Positions 35,289 to 48,163 of a stretch of DNA of 64,000 nucleotides are shown in pieces. Origin of the DNA: Thiosulfatimonas sediminis (GTDB lineage Bacteria; Pseudomonadota; Gammaproteobacteria; Thiomicrospirales; Thiomicrospiraceae); assembly GCF_011398355.1 (NCBI RefSeq), contig NZ_AP021889.1:2232001-2296000 (forward strand), written 5' to 3'. How positions within the stretch are numbered: position 1 is the stretch's first letter; each line of letters starts with the position of its first letter. Under the pieces are notes generated by a model. That model made no database searches and was not told the DNA's origin. It saw only the letters and a list, made by a program, of their open reading frames with translations. A program made the position numbers and the translations under genes.

Positions 35289-35651
35289 TTATTCAGCTGC
35301 CGCCTCGGTCTGTCCCGCTTTAGGTTTAATATCCCAAAGTTTTTCCAAAGCATAATGCGCGCGCGCCGACTCGGTCATAATGTGCACAATCACATTTCCC
35401 AAATCGACTAGAACCCAATCCGCTTGTGGGCCGCCTTCAACGCCCATCGGCGGCTCACCGGCTTCTTTAAACGCTTTTTCCAAATGCCCGCCCATCGCAC
35501 GCACGTGGGTAGTTGAGGTTCCGGTGCACACAATCATCGCATCGGCAAAGGAACTGACCCCTTGAATATCAATCACTTGAATGTCACGCCCTTTGCTGTC
35601 ATCTAAAGTACCGACCGCTAATTCTTGAATCTGTTGTAACGACATCGTCAT
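35289..35651 (-). CDS. rsfS: RsfS, ribosome silencing factor
   Basis: Binds L14 and blocks subunit joining during starvation. It has the DUF143/Iojap core VIDIQGVSSFADAMIVCTGTSTTHVRAM and ADWVLVDLGNVIVHIMT. I start at ATG 35651 (MTMSLQQIQ), with GGAG about 12 bases upstream; the open frame continues into nadD, which is unlikely to be translated. The length is 120 aa. Confidence 0.94.
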   Translation of the reverse strand: MTMSLQQIQELAVGTLDDSKGRDIQVIDIQGVSSFADAMIVCTGTSTTHVRAMGGHLEKAFKEAGEPPMGVEGGPQADWVLVDLGNVIVHIMTESARAHYALEKLWDIKPKAGQTEAAAE

Positions 35652-35679
35652 TGTAGTTTTGTTCTCCTGTCTTTCGACC

Positions 35680-36324
35680 TTATTGCTCGTCCGGCTGAGC
35701 GCGGTACAAAGCATACTTTTGAATGTATTGATTAACCCGAAAAGGGGTTAAATAGTCCGGTGGAATGCCCTTTCGGATATCCGCACGGATCGCCGTCGAA
35801 CTGATTGCCAATTGCGTAATTGGCAACTCCATTATCTGTCCATATAATTGGCTAAATTGCGTCACCGCCCGTTGCTGAAAAAGACGGGCTTCCTGACCAG
35901 CAAATCCCAAATTGTCACCTGGTCGGTGCATCACCACCAAATTCGCTAACTCTAAAATCTCTTGCCATTGATGCCATGTGCAAAATTTGCCGTAAGCATC
36001 CATGCCCATCATCAGCACCAAACTGGTTGAGCCATCCGCATAATGCGGTTTTAACTGGCGCAAAGTGTCCACCATAAAAGACGGACCACCTCGCTCAATT
36101 TCAATGGTGTCTAAAAAAAACTGCGGCTGCGCTTCAATCGCCAAAGCAATCATTGCGCAACGCTGCTGCGCGGAAACACTTGGCGTGCCACGATGCACTG
36201 GCTGATAACAAGGCACAAAACGTACCTGCTCCATACCCACTTTTTGCATCACCTCTAAGGCGGCGCGCAAATGCCCGTAATGAATCGGATCAAAAGTCCC
36301 GCCATTAATACCGATAAAACGCAT
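35680..36324 (-). CDS. nadD: NadD, nicotinate-mononucleotide adenylyltransferase
   Basis: Makes deamido-NAD from nicotinate mononucleotide. It begins MRFIGINGGTFDPIHYGHLR, containing the nucleotidyltransferase motif (GTFDPIHYGH), and has the late motif ISSTAIRADIRKG. At 214 aa it has normal length. Only one base separates it from the proA stop, so the two are probably co-transcribed. Confidence 0.97.
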   Translation of the reverse strand: MRFIGINGGTFDPIHYGHLRAALEVMQKVGMEQVRFVPCYQPVHRGTPSVSAQQRCAMIALAIEAQPQFFLDTIEIERGGPSFMVDTLRQLKPHYADGSTSLVLMMGMDAYGKFCTWHQWQEILELANLVVMHRPGDNLGFAGQEARLFQQRAVTQFSQLYGQIMELPITQLAISSTAIRADIRKGIPPDYLTPFRVNQYIQKYALYRAQPDEQ

Positions 36325-36325
36325 T

Positions 36326-37591
36326 TTACTGACGAATATGACCGTCGCCCAAGACGATATACTTTTGCGACGTCAACCCTTCCAAGCCAACCGGACCACG
36401 GGCGTGAAACTTATCGGTACTGATACCGATTTCCGCCCCCAAACCATATTCAAAGCCATCCGCAAAACGGGTCGAAGCATTAACCATTACTGAGCTGGAA
36501 TCCACTTCTGCCAAAAAACGGCGCGAGGTAGAAAAATTTTCAGTGATTATCGACTCCGTATGGCCAGAACTAAACTGCGCAATGTGATCCATTGCCGCGT
36601 CAACATCCGCCACCACACGAATCGACAAAATCGGCGCCAGATACTCCGTTGCCCAATCTTCTTGCGTGGCGGGCTTGGCATTAATCAACGCACAGGTCTG
36701 CGCACAACCGCGCAACTCAACCGCTTTCGTTGCATAAAGCTCAGCCAATTTCGGCAAAATTTCAGCAGCACGCGCCTCGGCAATCAACAAAGTTTCCATC
36801 GCATTACAAACACCGTAACGATGTGTTTTTGCATTAAACGCCACATCCAGTGCTTTTTGCGCATCGGCATCCACATCAATATACACATGGCAAATGCCAT
36901 CCAAATGTTTGATGACCGGTACGCGCGCGCCTTGTGAAATGCGCTCAATTAAGCCTTTACCGCCACGTGGAATAATCACATCGACAAACTCCGGCATCGC
37001 AATCAAATGACCGACTGCCGCACGATCAGTGGTCTCCAAAACTTGCACAGCAGTGGCCGGCAAACCGGCAACTTCCAATCCAGCAGCAATACATTTCGCC
37101 AACGCTTGGTTGGAGTATTTGGCCTCCGAGCCGCCGCGTAAAATAGCCGCATTGCCGGATTTAAGACATAAAGCCGCCGCATCAACCGTCACATTTGGGC
37201 GCGACTCGTAAATAATCCCAACCACGCCCAATGGCACGCGCATCTTACCCACTTGAATACCGGACGGACGAAAAGACATATCGGAAATTTCACCAACAGG
37301 GTCTTGCAACGCTGCAATTTGGCGTAAACCTTCGGCCATACCGGCAATCACTTTATCGCTTAACGCTAAACGGTCCAGCATGGCAGCATCCAAACCACTC
37401 TCTTTACCGGCCGTTAAATCTTTGGCATTTTCTGTTTGTAAAATCACCGCTTGCTGCTCAATCTGCTCAGCAATCGCCAAGAGAGCTTGATTTTTCATAC
37501 GTGTATTGGCGCGCAACAACTGGCGCGATGCGGCGCGGGCTTTCTGCCCCAAATCCATCATGTACTGTTCAATATTCATTTTTAAACTCAT
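36326..37591 (-). CDS. proA: ProA, glutamate-5-semialdehyde dehydrogenase
   Basis: Second step of proline synthesis, reducing gamma-glutamyl phosphate. An aldehyde dehydrogenase-fold protein of 421 aa with the catalytic Cys in [11 protein letters not shown] and [17 protein letters not shown] at the end. The start is [11 protein letters not shown] at 37591, or ATG 37579. Its placement between holA and nadD, without proB, is seen in some gammaproteobacteria. Confidence 0.96.
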   Translation of the reverse strand: MSLKMNIEQYMMDLGQKARAASRQLLRANTRMKNQALLAIAEQIEQQAVILQTENAKDLTAGKESGLDAAMLDRLALSDKVIAGMAEGLRQIAALQDPVGEISDMSFRPSGIQVGKMRVPLGVVGIIYESRPNVTVDAAALCLKSGNAAILRGGSEAKYSNQALAKCIAAGLEVAGLPATAVQVLETTDRAAVGHLIAMPEFVDVIIPRGGKGLIERISQGARVPVIKHLDGICHVYIDVDADAQKALDVAFNAKTHRYGVCNAMETLLIAEARAAEILPKLAELYATKAVELRGCAQTCALINAKPATQEDWATEYLAPILSIRVVADVDAAMDHIAQFSSGHTESIITENFSTSRRFLAEVDSSSVMVNASTRFADGFEYGLGAEIGISTDKFHARGPVGLEGLTSQKYIVLGDGHIRQ

Positions 37592-37599
37592 TTATTCGA

Positions 37600-38646
37600 T
37601 TAGGATGCGATTTTTATCACTAATGCTTTCAATGCTGCCCAAACTTCAGGGTCGCTATTATTGGCATCGATGCCTTTAATTTTCAAATCCACTTGCAACG
37701 CCACTTGCAAATACGTCTGCCAAGCCGTAGAACTTTGTCGCTGTAATGCCTGACGATATTGCGCCTGATTGACCTGCCAAACACCGCACTGTTTAAATGC
37801 CTGCCCCAAAGAAGCTTGCTGCGCCAACAGCTGTAATTCAGTCAAAACGCGTAATTCTCGACTGAGTAGCCATAAAATAATTGGCGCTTCAATCCCCTCT
37901 TGCCGCAATCTTTGCAGAATCTGCAACGCACTGCTGCGCTGACCTTTGAGCATCGCTTCGCTCAAAGCAAACAGTTGATAATGCGCTTGATCAACCACAT
38001 TTTGCAAAATCATCTCAGCATCCACCGCCTGCAAAGAACCTTCGTTTGGCGGTAATAACAACGACAACTTAATCAACTCTTGATCGGCGGCCAATAAATT
38101 CCCTTCGGTACGTTCCGCCAATAAACTGGCCGCTTCTTGAGTCAGCTGCAAGGCGTAGTTTTGCGCCCTTTGCGCCACCCATTGCGGCAAAGCATCTTGC
38201 GCTACCGGCTTGGTTTGCACCACCAAACCAGCCGCCTCAATCGCTTGGACCCATTTACTTTTTATCTGCCGACTGTCAAGTTTTTCACAAAACAGCAAAA
38301 TCACCATTTCGGGATTCGGTGCAAAACGAGCGTGATATTGACAAAACTGCTGAATGAAATCGCCACCCTCTTTGCCCGGCGAACCTTTAGGCATATTAAC
38401 CACTAAAAACTGACGCTCGGCAAACAACGAACCCGACTGGGTTTCCATCTGGAGTGCCTGCCAATCAAAACCGGCGTCAACCTCGAAAGTTTCACCGCCG
38501 ATAAAGCCTTGCTGTTTAAGACGTCGTCGCAAAGCATCGCCGCAATCGCGCAGATACAATGGTTCCTCACCATAAAACAGAAAGATCGGCGTTAGCGCAA
38601 ACTGCGCCGTTTGCACTTGCTTTAAAAACGCGGGAGCCGGAATCAA
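37600..38646 (-). CDS. holA: HolA, DNA polymerase III delta subunit
   Basis: Opens the sliding clamp as part of the clamp loader. It has an N-terminal AAA-like fold without Walker motifs (FLFYGEEPLYLRDCGDALR) and the family GEEP..L motif. At 348 aa it has normal length. It seems to start at TTG 38646, 6 bases after the lptE stop, with weak GTAAGCGG upstream. Confidence 0.93.
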   Translation of the reverse strand: MIPAPAFLKQVQTAQFALTPIFLFYGEEPLYLRDCGDALRRRLKQQGFIGGETFEVDAGFDWQALQMETQSGSLFAERQFLVVNMPKGSPGKEGGDFIQQFCQYHARFAPNPEMVILLFCEKLDSRQIKSKWVQAIEAAGLVVQTKPVAQDALPQWVAQRAQNYALQLTQEAASLLAERTEGNLLAADQELIKLSLLLPPNEGSLQAVDAEMILQNVVDQAHYQLFALSEAMLKGQRSSALQILQRLRQEGIEAPIILWLLSRELRVLTELQLLAQQASLGQAFKQCGVWQVNQAQYRQALQRQSSTAWQTYLQVALQVDLKIKGIDANNSDPEVWAALKALVIKIAS

Positions 38647-38652
38647 AACCGC

Positions 38653-39201
38653 TTACCAACTCAACGATTGCAAACGGCGCACAATCTGCTCGGCAATATC
38701 TTGCGCCATCAACTGGTTAATTTCGTACAACTCTTGATTGGCCGCCATCAACCCTTGGGGGTCAAGTTGACGATCACGATAAGCAAAAGCCTCGTCACTC
38801 AACAAGCGCTCTCCCTTGATATTCAAGACCTGATAGGGCTGCACCCAGCGGATAAACTCCGCCGTGGTTTCACCGATTGCCGACACAGCCGTACGTTTCT
38901 GCTGCTTTTTCGTCCCTTCAAGCACTAAAAACAGCTCTTGCCGCATGTCTGCCTCGTTCGCGGTAGGCAGAGACACAATCACCTGCACCGTTTGCAAATC
39001 GATTGACTTCGGCAATAAATCGGCAATGCTCTCTTTAATCGCGCCGTCAGTAGTCGCATCAGTACGCAGCGCAATGCTTTGCAACTGCGGATTAGCAAAG
39101 ACACCCTCGCTACCACGCAGTTGAAAACTGCACGCAGTTAACTGCAGGCTTAACAGCAGCAGTAGCGCCGACCAGATGAATTTTACGCGATGCTGTAGCA
39201 T
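38653..39201 (-). CDS. lptE: LptE, LPS-assembly lipoprotein
   Basis: Outer-membrane lipoprotein that plugs LptD and helps insert lipopolysaccharide. The signal peptide ends in the lipobox LTAC (C24), followed by SFQLRGSEG, which matches the family start (CGFxLRG). At 182 aa it has normal length. It sits directly after leuS, as in E. coli. Confidence 0.92.
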   Translation of the reverse strand: MLQHRVKFIWSALLLLLSLQLTACSFQLRGSEGVFANPQLQSIALRTDATTDGAIKESIADLLPKSIDLQTVQVIVSLPTANEADMRQELFLVLEGTKKQQKRTAVSAIGETTAEFIRWVQPYQVLNIKGERLLSDEAFAYRDRQLDPQGLMAANQELYEINQLMAQDIAEQIVRRLQSLSW

Positions 39202-39205
39202 TGCT

Positions 39206-41815
<2,610 letters not shown>

Positions 41816-41953
41816 TTAAGTCCTTTAACCGAGTTTTATTGCGCCACAACAAGCCCGATATCGGTTATCTTGCGGATGGCGAAAAATTCGTTGCTAACAA
41901 AAAATAATAAGTTCAGTATTATATGGGAATCGTTTCTAAAACTGGGAGAAAAA

Positions 41954-42343
41954 ATGCGTGTCAATAAAATGTTAAAAGCCTACCGCACCCTATTCAACTA
42001 CGCCAAAGAAAAGGCCTATATCGCCGAATATCAAACTTGGCAACATTTGGGCCATACCATCGAGAAAGCGGAACAAGTCGAGCACGACCTGGCTGAGCTA
42101 AGTGCAAAAGAGTTTGCTCAAGTACAACGAGACCTGCACACCGACATGATGCAATTGGCGGAATACTTGGCGGATGTTCAACAAGGGGTCAAAGAATTTT
42201 TAGACATGGACCTGCCGGTACTGGAAAAACTGCTGATCGACAAAGCGATGAGCCTAGCAGACCCGACCGAAATCACCGTATTGCGGATGCGCATCGCGGC
42301 CGCCATGGACGATGAACACCCGATGTTTGATAAACCGCACTAA
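41954..42343 (+). CDS. YbeL-like (DUF1451) helical protein lacking the zinc ribbon
   Basis: A 129-aa, mostly helical acidic protein starting MRVNKMLKAYRTLF, with GGGAG 8 bases upstream. The segment LSAKEFAQVQRDLHTDMMQLAEYLADV resembles the helical half of E. coli YbeL (DUF1451), and ybeL is also the divergent neighbour of leuS in E. coli. The C-terminal CxxC zinc ribbon of YbeL is absent; the protein ends HPMFDKPH. Function unknown. The frame is open much further upstream into leuS, but the ribosome site fixes this start. Confidence 0.7.
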   Translation: MRVNKMLKAYRTLFNYAKEKAYIAEYQTWQHLGHTIEKAEQVEHDLAELSAKEFAQVQRDLHTDMMQLAEYLADVQQGVKEFLDMDLPVLEKLLIDKAMSLADPTEITVLRMRIAAAMDDEHPMFDKPH

Positions 42344-42390
42344 GATGACAGCGCTAAGTTTGAGATTAGCACATTAGGTTATTTATTAGC

Positions 42391-43926
42391 CTAATGACGT
42401 CTTAACAGCAAACGGCCACCCAGCGTAAAGAGCAGAATCAGGCCTATCAGCAGTAAAATCGGCAACCACTGCCACTGCGCATAGGGCGTCAAGCCTTGAT
42501 AAGGTTGAATTTCGCCGCGTAGCACCGCCAATTGATAAGGGGCAACCTGCGCTTTAATTTGGCCATCCACGCCAACAATCACGGTAAATCCGGTATTGGT
42601 GGCGCGCGCAATTTCGCGACCCAATTCCAAAGCACGCATTTGCACATCTTGCAGCTGCTGATGCGGCTCTAGGGTGTGCGCAAACCAGCCATCATTTGAC
42701 ACGGTAATAAAATATTCCGCCACCGGTAATTGTCGCGCCAACTCTTCTCCAAACGCCATTTCAAAACAGATACTCAAGCCCACCTGATGATTGCCAATTT
42801 GCAACGGCATCTGACTGGCATCACCATGACTAAAAAACGAAAACGGAATATCAAACAGCTTGGCAATCGGCGCAAAGAAAGCATCAAACGGGAAATATTC
42901 GCTAAACGGGACTAAATGACGCTTATGGTAACGCTGCTCTAAATTTCCGAGATTGACCAATGCGTTATAGACCGCATCACCGTTTGGATCGCCATCAACC
43001 ACGCCGACAAGAATGTCTTTTTTAAACAGTTGCGCATCACGAATAAACGTTTGCAAAGCGCCTTTCTCAACAACAGCTAAATAATTCGCAACCGCGGTTT
43101 CCGGCCAGACAATCACATCCGCGTCCAGATTGGCTTTGGTCAGTTGGGTATAGCGCTCCAGCGATGGCACTAAAGCTTGCGTAGTCCACTTAAGCTGCTG
43201 CGGCACATTACCTTGCACCAAAGCAATGTCCACCGGCTTAGCAACTGGACTGACCCACTGAATCTGCTGCAAAAGACCGCCACTCGACCAGAGCAGACAA
43301 ATCACTAAGCTACTCAAAACCCACGAGCGTTTTAAATACAACAGCGCCAGCGCACCAGCACTGACAGCGACCACCCAGCTAACACCCCAAACACCAAAAA
43401 TCGGGGCATAGCCATCCAACCAAGAATGCAGGTGGCTCACACCAATTAACAAGAACGGGTAACCGCCGAAAAGCGTCCCGCGTAGCAATTCAAACAACAC
43501 CCATACAACCGGAAACAACCCCAGCATAGCCAAAGTACGACTGCCTCGCAGTTTCACCGCAAAATAGCCCGCTGCCGTTAAAAACAACGCGTGATAGAGC
43601 ACCCAACTTAAAGTCAGCAGCACCGCAATTGGCAAGACAACACCGGAATACACATAAATGCTTTTAAACAACCAACTCAGACCAACCCCAAAAAAACCTA
43701 GGCCAAAGTACAAGCCAAGCTTGGCACCATCTTTAGCGGTGGGCGACTTTTGCCAAAGCACAAATAAGCCCGCCAACGTAAGCAACATCACCGGTGCAAT
43801 CGCCAAAGGGGCAAAAGCACTGACCGAAACCGCGCCTAATAAAAGCGCAAGCCAATGGGATTTATTCGGTTTAAAGCGCGCTAAACCGCTTGTTATAGCC
43901 TGCCAAGCTCGGGTTAATTTGTTCAC
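42391..43926 (-). CDS. lnt: Lnt, apolipoprotein N-acyltransferase
   Basis: Adds the third acyl chain to lipoproteins in the inner membrane. About seven N-terminal helices are followed by the nitrilase-like domain with the catalytic triad region VWPETAV (Glu), a Lys in KRHLVPFSEYFP, and the Cys in GLSICFEMAF. I prefer GTG 43926 because AGAG lies 6 bases upstream; a TTG at 43944 is an alternative. The end nearly meets ybeL-like, with a weak dyad CATTAGG / CCTAATG (about 42371-42395) overlapping its stop. Confidence 0.95.
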   Translation of the reverse strand: MNKLTRAWQAITSGLARFKPNKSHWLALLLGAVSVSAFAPLAIAPVMLLTLAGLFVLWQKSPTAKDGAKLGLYFGLGFFGVGLSWLFKSIYVYSGVVLPIAVLLTLSWVLYHALFLTAAGYFAVKLRGSRTLAMLGLFPVVWVLFELLRGTLFGGYPFLLIGVSHLHSWLDGYAPIFGVWGVSWVVAVSAGALALLYLKRSWVLSSLVICLLWSSGGLLQQIQWVSPVAKPVDIALVQGNVPQQLKWTTQALVPSLERYTQLTKANLDADVIVWPETAVANYLAVVEKGALQTFIRDAQLFKKDILVGVVDGDPNGDAVYNALVNLGNLEQRYHKRHLVPFSEYFPFDAFFAPIAKLFDIPFSFFSHGDASQMPLQIGNHQVGLSICFEMAFGEELARQLPVAEYFITVSNDGWFAHTLEPHQQLQDVQMRALELGREIARATNTGFTVIVGVDGQIKAQVAPYQLAVLRGEIQPYQGLTPYAQWQWLPILLLIGLILLFTLGGRLLLRRH

Positions 43927-43950
43927 GTGATTCTCTATTTTCAAATTCCA

Positions 43951-43979
43951 TAAAAAAGGCTAGAGATTGCCTCTAGCCG
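43951..43979 (-). terminator. Intrinsic terminator after corC, before lnt
   Basis: GGCTAGAG (43958-43965) / CTCTAGCC (43971-43978), followed on the minus strand by TTTTTT. It lies 27 bases after the corC stop, so lnt may be partly uncoupled from corC. Confidence 0.8.
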
Positions 43980-44005
43980 TTTTCATTTATCGATGCTTGG
44001 CTGGC

Positions 44006-44875
44006 TTAGAGCGCCTGCTGCACTAAGCCTTCCTCACCATCGACTGCTGCGGATTTTGCCGGACGCACTTCAAACAATTCAGCACGACGTTCACTGGCCT
44101 TAACCACCCGGATGACAATACCATCCACAGCAAACTCTTCGGCCACCGCTGGTACATGGCCAAACTGAATAGCCAAAAACCCACCAATGGTCTCGGTCAA
44201 GTCCTCATCCAACTGCACTTTAAAGAAACGGTTAAATTCATCCATTGGCGTAAACGCACTCACCGAAAATATTTCTCCGGTACGTTTCTGAATGTTCGCG
44301 CTCTCTTCTTCATCATGCTCATCTTCAATGTCACCCACAATTTGTTCGATAACATCTTCGATGGTCACCAATCCAGCCAACTCGCCGTATTCGTCCACCA
44401 CCAACGCCATGTGATTACGACTCTCTTTAAAATCGCGCAACAACACATTCAAACGCTTACTTTCTGGCACAAAATTCGGCTCACGATAAATTGCCTGCAA
44501 ATCCTCTTTGGTATTGAGCTCGCCCTTAACCACCTTACGGAACACATCTTTAGCGAGCACCACACCAACGATTTTGGTGTCATCAATCACCGGATAGCGC
44601 GAATGCGAGCTTTCCAACATATCTTCTAAAATACCTTCCAAAGGTTCGGAAGCGTCAATCAACTCAATCTGTGGGCGCGGTACCATAATATCGCGCACGC
44701 GCGATTCGGAAACCTCTAACACCCCTTGAATCATCGCCAAAGCATCAGCATCAATCACACCATGGTGATGCGCTGCACGCATCATTTCGACTAAATCTTC
44801 TCGGCTCTCCGGCTCGTCAGAAAACACTTTGCCCAGACGGTCTAACCACGAAGAGCCGCTACTACTGTCACTCAT
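44006..44875 (-). CDS. corC: CorC/YbeX-type CBS-domain protein
   Basis: A soluble protein with two CBS domains (IMVPRPQIELIDASEPLEGILEDM and VDEYGELAGLVTIEDVIEQIVGDI) and a C-terminal CorC/HlyC domain (TIGGFLAIQFGHVP). The family is tied to Mg/Co efflux through CorA and, as YbeX, to ribosome metabolism. At 289 aa it has normal length. It sits in the conserved ybeZ-ybeY-ybeX-lnt order. Confidence 0.93.
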   Translation of the reverse strand: MSDSSSGSSWLDRLGKVFSDEPESREDLVEMMRAAHHHGVIDADALAMIQGVLEVSESRVRDIMVPRPQIELIDASEPLEGILEDMLESSHSRYPVIDDTKIVGVVLAKDVFRKVVKGELNTKEDLQAIYREPNFVPESKRLNVLLRDFKESRNHMALVVDEYGELAGLVTIEDVIEQIVGDIEDEHDEEESANIQKRTGEIFSVSAFTPMDEFNRFFKVQLDEDLTETIGGFLAIQFGHVPAVAEEFAVDGIVIRVVKASERRAELFEVRPAKSAAVDGEEGLVQQAL

Positions 44876-44922
44876 TAGTGAAATATTATCCTTTTATTAA
44901 TCAAATAAACGCTCTACGCAAG

Positions 44923-45402
44923 TTACATTTCATCTTGCGCATAGGGGTCATCAAACCCCAAAGCGTGCATAATGTCACGTTCAAGATTTTCCATCTCCAA
45001 CGCTTCAACTTCTTCTATATGGTCATAGCCTTGCAAATGCAAGGTGCCGTGCACAATCATGTGCGCCCAATGCGCTTCCAGCGGTTTGTTCTGTTCGCGT
45101 GCTTCATCGGCAACCACATCCGCGCAAATTACCAAATCACCCAAATAGGGCAACTCTTCGCCCAACTCCAACAAACCGGGCGGCTGCTCAAACGGAAACG
45201 ACAACACATTCGTTGGTTTATCCATGCCGCGATAGTCGTTGTTTAAGGCCTGACTTTCAGCGCCATCGACAATACGCACCACCATTTCTACCGTTTGGTA
45301 AGCATGGTCATGCTGCAAAGCCGCCTGCACCCATTTTTCGCACTGCGCTTGAGTGGGCATGGCTTGCGGCTCAATGGCCCATTGCAAATCGATTTCTAAC
45401 AT
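44923..45402 (-). CDS. ybeY: YbeY, endoribonuclease / rRNA maturation factor
   Basis: A zinc-dependent RNase for 16S rRNA maturation and ribosome quality control. It has the metal motif [15 protein letters not shown] (H-x3-H-x5-H) and [11 protein letters not shown]. At 159 aa it has normal length. One base separates it from ybeZ. Confidence 0.96.
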   Translation of the reverse strand: MLEIDLQWAIEPQAMPTQAQCEKWVQAALQHDHAYQTVEMVVRIVDGAESQALNNDYRGMDKPTNVLSFPFEQPPGLLELGEELPYLGDLVICADVVADEAREQNKPLEAHWAHMIVHGTLHLQGYDHIEEVEALEMENLERDIMHALGFDDPYAQDEM

Positions 45403-45403
45403 A

Positions 45404-46444
45404 CTAAACTCCGCGACAAGAGGATGAAACTGGTGGGGTTGCGTTTAAATCGGCACTCTTTTTTTGTTGTGCGCGCTCTTTATCTTGTGCTTGTTTACGG
45501 TCGTAACGATCATACGCATGAACAATTTTTTGCACCAAGCGATGACGCACCACATCTTGCGTCTGATAAAAGGTAAATCCAATACCCTCCACCCCATCAA
45601 GCACTTCGATCACATGGCGCAAACCGGATTTTTGGCTACGCGGCAAATCGCACTGGGTAATGTCACCGGTAATCACCGCGGTCGAACCAAAACCAATGCG
45701 TGTCAAAAACATCTTCATCTGCTCAGTGCTGGTGTTTTGCGCCTCATCCAGAATAATAAACGACTCGTTCAGCGTACGCCCGCGCATAAATGCTAAGGGG
45801 GCAACCTCAATCACATTTTTTTCCATTAAGCGCTCTACGGTCTCAAAGCCCATCATTTCAAACAGCGCATCAAACAGTGGACGCAGATAAGGATCAACTT
45901 TTTGAGTTAAATCACCCGGTAAAAAACCGAGTTTTTCTCCGGCTTCGACCGCTGGGCGAGTCAGAATAATGCGCCTTACCTTTTCGTTTTCCAACGCCTC
46001 GACGGCACAAGCGACCGCCAGATAGGTTTTTCCTGTACCGGCCGGACCTATGCCAAAGTTAACATCGTGACGTTGAATCGACTGAATATAATCGGCTTGA
46101 TTTTTATTACGCGTTTTAATGGTTTTACGGCGTGTCTTAATCAACGCCTCATCCGCTAACGCCTGCGCTTGGTCATGACCAAACTGATGCAACACCAAAT
46201 GCACCTTTTCCGGCATCAAAGTTTCGGCAGCCGTCAGACGAAACAATTCACGCACCACCTCTTCGGCTTTATGGATTCGCTCCGCCAAACCGGTAATCGC
46301 AAACAAAAAACCACGGTGATTGATTTCCACACCAAGACGCAATTCAACTTGCCCTAAATGCTCGCTTTGCCAGCCGCATAAATTTTGCAGGCGTTCATTA
46401 TCTTCCGGCGCAAGCCGAAACTGAATAGTGTGCAGAGTTGTCAA
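45404..46444 (-). CDS. ybeZ: YbeZ, PhoH-like ATPase
   Basis: A P-loop ATPase that works with YbeY. Walker A is [12 protein letters not shown] (about 136-147) and Walker B is [10 protein letters not shown]. The start is a TTG at 46444, well supported by AGAGGT 6 bases upstream; there is no ATG in a suitable place. At 346 aa it has normal length. Confidence 0.94.
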   Translation of the reverse strand: MTTLHTIQFRLAPEDNERLQNLCGWQSEHLGQVELRLGVEINHRGFLFAITGLAERIHKAEEVVRELFRLTAAETLMPEKVHLVLHQFGHDQAQALADEALIKTRRKTIKTRNKNQADYIQSIQRHDVNFGIGPAGTGKTYLAVACAVEALENEKVRRIILTRPAVEAGEKLGFLPGDLTQKVDPYLRPLFDALFEMMGFETVERLMEKNVIEVAPLAFMRGRTLNESFIILDEAQNTSTEQMKMFLTRIGFGSTAVITGDITQCDLPRSQKSGLRHVIEVLDGVEGIGFTFYQTQDVVRHRLVQKIVHAYDRYDRKQAQDKERAQQKKSADLNATPPVSSSCRGV

Positions 46445-46481
46445 AAACCGACCTCTTGGTTAAAACATAGCATAGGTTAGA

Positions 46482-46510
46482 AAAAAACAACGCCCAAAGG
46501 CGGGCGTTGT
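46482..46510 (-). terminator. Intrinsic terminator after miaB
   Basis: ACAACGCCC (46488-46496) pairs with GGGCGTTGT (46502-46510); on the minus strand a run of seven T follows. It lies 40 bases after the miaB stop and upstream of ybeZ, so the ybeZ operon needs its own promoter or readthrough. Confidence 0.85.
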
Positions 46511-46549
46511 TAACTTGAATAGACTTATTTAATACGGATTTAGCACAAT

Positions 46550-47977
46550 TTACAAGGCATGAAATTGTGACACGCCAAACTTATCCGCTTCCGGCGTGGC
46601 CACAATCACCCCTTTTAAAGAATTGGCAAACGCTTCGGTAATTTTGACATCCACAAACTGACCAATCAAATCCGGTGAACCTTCGGCATTCACCACGCGG
46701 TTGTTTTCCGTACGGCCGGCGATTTCGGTAAACGAATTACGCGACAAACGCTCCACCAGAATACGCTGCACCGTGCCGACCATCGATTCGGAAATCTCTG
46801 CGGTCTGCTTATTCAACAGCTCCTGCAAATGATAGAGACGACGTTTTTTCTTATCCATCGTTTCATCATCTGGGTAAGATGCCGCCGGCGTTCCTGGACG
46901 CGCCGAATAGATGAAACTAAACGAACGGTCGTAGTTTAACTCCTCCACCAACTTTAAGGTCTCCTTAAAGTCGTCGCAGGTCTCGCCCGGAAAGCCGACG
47001 ATAAAATCGCCCGACAAACTTAAATGCGGACGAATCTTACGGATTTTACGAATGGTTGATTTGTACTCGATCGCCATGTGATTGCGTTTCATCATCGCCA
47101 AAATGCGATCAGATCCGGTTTGGATTGGCAGATGCAGATGCGACACCAACTCAGGCACTTCCGCATAACAATCAATCAGCGACTGGGTCATCTCGTTCGG
47201 GTGCGAGGTGGTGTAACGAATCCGGTCGATGCCGTCGATGGTGCGCATTCCATGAATCAACACCGCCAAATCAGCAATTTCACCGTCCGCCATCGTGCCG
47301 CGATAAGCATTCACATTCTGCCCAAGCAGATTGATTTCACGCACACCTTGCTCGGCAAGCGTACGAATCTCGCGCATGACATCTTCAAACGGACGACTGA
47401 CTTCTTCGCCGCGGGTATAAGGCACCACGCAGAAGGTGCAATATTTCGAGCACCCTTCCATCACCGAGACCATCGCCGATACACCGTTGACTTCCGGCTC
47501 CGGCAAGTTATCGAACTTCTCGATTTCCGGGAAAGAGATGTCGATAACCGCCTTTTTCTTCTTAATCGTCTCATCGCCGCGCATACGTAACGCTTCATCA
47601 ATCATTGCCGGTAGACGATGCAGAGTTTGCGGGCCGAAAATCACATCCACACTGGGCGCACGCTGACGGATGACATTGCCTTCCTGTGAAGCCACACAGC
47701 CACCAACACCAATGACGCGGTTCGGCTTTTTCGCTTTCCATTTCGACCAACGACCTAACTCGGAGAAAACTTTCTCTTGTGCTTTTTCACGCACCGAGCA
47801 GGTGTTCATCAACACCACATCGGCGTCTTCCGGGTCTTCCACCAAGGCTAAACCGTAAGTTTTTTGCAACAGACTCGCCATCTTGTCCGAATCATACTCG
47901 TTCATCTGACAGCCGTAAGTAATCACATACAGACCGCCCTCAAAAGGCGAACCATTGGCAGAAGAAGCTTGTGACAT
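46550..47977 (-). CDS. miaB: MiaB, tRNA-2-methylthio-N6-dimethylallyladenosine synthase
   Basis: A radical-SAM methylthiotransferase acting at A37 of tRNAs that read UNN codons. Order: UPF0004 domain with Cys residues in [23 protein letters not shown] and GGCVASQEG; radical-SAM motif [19 protein letters not shown] domain at the end. At 475 aa it has normal length. Confidence 0.97.
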   Translation of the reverse strand: MSQASSANGSPFEGGLYVITYGCQMNEYDSDKMASLLQKTYGLALVEDPEDADVVLMNTCSVREKAQEKVFSELGRWSKWKAKKPNRVIGVGGCVASQEGNVIRQRAPSVDVIFGPQTLHRLPAMIDEALRMRGDETIKKKKAVIDISFPEIEKFDNLPEPEVNGVSAMVSVMEGCSKYCTFCVVPYTRGEEVSRPFEDVMREIRTLAEQGVREINLLGQNVNAYRGTMADGEIADLAVLIHGMRTIDGIDRIRYTTSHPNEMTQSLIDCYAEVPELVSHLHLPIQTGSDRILAMMKRNHMAIEYKSTIRKIRKIRPHLSLSGDFIVGFPGETCDDFKETLKLVEELNYDRSFSFIYSARPGTPAASYPDDETMDKKKRRLYHLQELLNKQTAEISESMVGTVQRILVERLSRNSFTEIAGRTENNRVVNAEGSPDLIGQFVDVKITEAFANSLKGVIVATPEADKFGVSQFHAL

Positions 47978-48109
47978 GCAATACTCTCGCGTTAAACACC
48001 CGCCAAACCCCTGACAAGGCTCGCTAGGTGACTGAAATTACTAAAAATTTTAAGGTCGCGTATTTTAACACAGAGTCTCCGCAAGATTGCAGTGCTTTTT
48101 TCAAGACAA

Positions 48110-48130
48110 TAAAAAACCCGCCGGAGCGGG
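48110..48130 (-). terminator. Intrinsic terminator after the PulG-like pilin gene
   Basis: CCCGC-CGGA-GCGGG (48117-48130); on the minus strand TTTTTTATT follows. It lies 33 bases after the stop at 48164 and marks one edge of the pilin island. Confidence 0.85.
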
Positions 48131-48163
48131 TTATTTATTACCTAACATATTTGTAACATTAAA

